NCBI GenBank assembly: GCA_946479035.1
Contig: CAMLDW010000073.1
Span: forward strand, 1-6,585
DNA length: 6,585 nucleotides
Reading direction: 5' to 3'
DNA from: an uncultured Chthonomonadaceae bacterium
GTDB taxonomy: Bacteria; Armatimonadota; Fimbriimonadia; Fimbriimonadales; Fimbriimonadaceae
The position numbers and the translations under genes were made by a program. Below are positions 5,721-6,585 of this stretch, in pieces; within the stretch, counting starts at the first letter, position 1, and each line of letters starts with the position of its first letter. Below the pieces are notes generated by a model, which was given only the letters and a program-made list of their open reading frames with translations, was not told where the DNA came from and did no database searches.

Positions 5721-6476
5721 ATGACCGCTCTCATCGCACTCGTTTCGATGGTCACGTCCGCCCAGCAGGGCGGGGAGACCGTGACGTTCAAGGTCGGTGA
5801 CGTGGAGCGCACTGCGCTGGTGTTCCGGCCCGCCAAGGGCGCGAAGAACCCGCCGGTGCTGTTCATGTTCCACGGGCACGGCGGTGGATCGAGGCAGGCT
5901 TCGATCCAGTGGCGCTACCAGCAGACGTGGCCGGACGCGGTGGTCGTGTACCCGCAAGGGCTGCCGGGGTGGAAGGGGAAGACGGACCCCGAGGGCGTGA
6001 AGGCCGGGTGGCAGGGCGCACCGGGGCAGCTCGACGACCGCGACCTGGTTTTTGTGGACGAGATGCTGAAGTGGGCCGGCAAAGAGTTTAACGCGGTGCC
6101 CGCGCGCACTTTTGTGACGGGGCACTCGAACGGCTCGCTGTTCACGTGGGTGCTGCAGGCATCGCGGGGCGACAAATTTGCGGCGTACGCGGGGGCATGC
6201 GCGCCAGGGGCGCTCTGGTTCCGGTCCGCGCCGATCAAGCCGATGTTCGTAGTCGCGGGGGTCTCCGACCCGCTTGTGGGTATCCGGGCGATGCGGCTTT
6301 TTTCTGACGCGGCGGTGAGGCGGAACGGCGGCGGCGAGCCGACGGTGCGCGAGGACGGGATCAAGGTGTACTCCGGCAAGCAGCCGGTGTGGGTGTGGGA
6401 GTACGAGGGCGGTCACACGCCGCCGCGGAACGCGGGGGAGAAGGTGGTGGGGTTCTTCAAGAGCGTCTTGAAGTAG
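5721..6476 (+). CDS. Secreted alpha/beta-hydrolase, PHB-depolymerase / feruloyl-esterase (LpqC) type
   Basis: A 251-residue serine esterase, somewhat short for the group. The fold markers appear in order: beta-strand and oxyanion motif VLFMFHGHGGG (46-56), VVVYPQGLPGW (74-84), the nucleophile elbow GHSNGS (134-139) with Ser136, a likely acid Asp183 in VVAGVSDPLVG, and the catalytic His232 in YEGGHTPP. The YPQG...W pattern and spacing match the esterases annotated as polyhydroxybutyrate depolymerase or feruloyl esterase; the real substrate (polymer, acetyl/feruloyl sugar ester, small ester) cannot be told from the sequence. Residues 1-14 (MTALIALVSMVTSA) look like a short signal peptide with cleavage before QQGG, although it lacks a basic n-region. 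An in-frame TAA at 5709-5711 rules out a longer N terminus. It is divergent from the PEP-CTERM gene, and no partner gene is seen downstream. Confidence 0.88.
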   Translation: MTALIALVSMVTSAQQGGETVTFKVGDVERTALVFRPAKGAKNPPVLFMFHGHGGGSRQASIQWRYQQTWPDAVVVYPQGLPGWKGKTDPEGVKAGWQGAPGQLDDRDLVFVDEMLKWAGKEFNAVPARTFVTGHSNGSLFTWVLQASRGDKFAAYAGACAPGALWFRSAPIKPMFVVAGVSDPLVGIRAMRLFSDAAVRRNGGGEPTVREDGIKVYSGKQPVWVWEYEGGHTPPRNAGEKVVGFFKSVLK

Positions 6477-6585
6477 GGTCCGGGGCTGTTCGCCATTGGG
6501 TGGGTTGTGGTTCTTGCCGTTCTGTGTGTGGCGGGGGCATCGAGTTTCCGCGCACCAAAGGCCGCCCGGGAGGTCGGCCCTCCAT
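6477..6585. other. Non-coding right end
   Basis: About 109 bases follow the esterase stop up to the window edge. I see no gene or convincing promoter here. The stretch ends in a strong hairpin, and its wording looks like dispersed intergenic sequence rather than a coding end. Confidence 0.4.
6560..6579. terminator. Strong hairpin at the window edge, possible terminator or repeat
   Basis: GGCCG-c-CC and GG-t-CGGCC pair around a GGGA loop: seven pairs, with one c/t mismatch and a GNRA-type tetraloop. It lies 84 bases after the esterase stop. On the plus strand no T-run follows. On the minus strand only TTT follows, so intrinsic termination is doubtful in either direction. It may be part of an interspersed element that continues past the window. 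Confidence 0.35.

Noticed and set aside
5533..5721. N-terminal extension of the PEP-CTERM protein to 5721
   Set aside because: The added 63 residues come from the heptamer array (CLSTFDFRLLPL) and would bury the signal peptide; the start at 5532 gives a proper signal sequence.
6477..6585. Start of a minus-strand gene at the right edge (ATG at 6585-6583)
   Set aside because: The frame begins MEGRPPGRP and runs through the hairpin into the end of the esterase. It has no recognisable motif and an upstream context that cannot be seen.

Overview
The window is G+C-rich bacterial DNA, densely coded, with five complete protein genes plus a short PEP-CTERM gene. I see no rRNA, tRNA, CRISPR array, integrase or transposase. 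The C-terminal PEP-CTERM tag (VPEP, hydrophobic stretch, RRRRK), the intergenic heptamer repeats and the apparently SD-poor first genes would fit Armatimonadota (Fimbriimonadales-like). Planctomycetota or Verrucomicrobiota are also possible. This placement is an inference from style, not a database match.

Left part (1-2770, minus strand): a compact three-gene operon read right to left. It starts with an Lrp/AsnC-family regulator, continues with an Eis-like GNAT acetyltransferase with a C-terminal SCP2-like domain, and ends with a PLP-dependent trans-sulfuration enzyme (cystathionine gamma-synthase/gamma-lyase type). The genes overlap by 1 and 4 bases, and the last one starts with TTG, so translation is probably coupled. 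The layout suggests an amino-acid-responsive regulator controlling sulfur amino acid metabolism.

Middle (2771-4702): a 153-base divergent promoter region, then a plus-strand M3-family oligoendopeptidase (PepF type) with an intact HELGH zinc site.

Right part (4703-6585): a repeat-filled convergent intergenic region with a heptamer array and two copies of a 35-bp direct repeat. It is followed by a minus-strand secreted PEP-CTERM protein whose leader carries a perfect 7-bp stem-loop just before its start. A divergent intergenic region with a second heptamer array leads to a plus-strand secreted alpha/beta-hydrolase of the PHB-depolymerase/feruloyl-esterase type. The last ~110 bases are non-coding and end in a strong hairpin at the window edge.

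No clearly new multi-gene system is visible. The most interesting signals are the repeats, the leader hairpin, the regulator-acetyltransferase-trans-sulfuration operon, and -10-like hexamers lying 8-11 bases before several start codons, which hints at leaderless transcripts.
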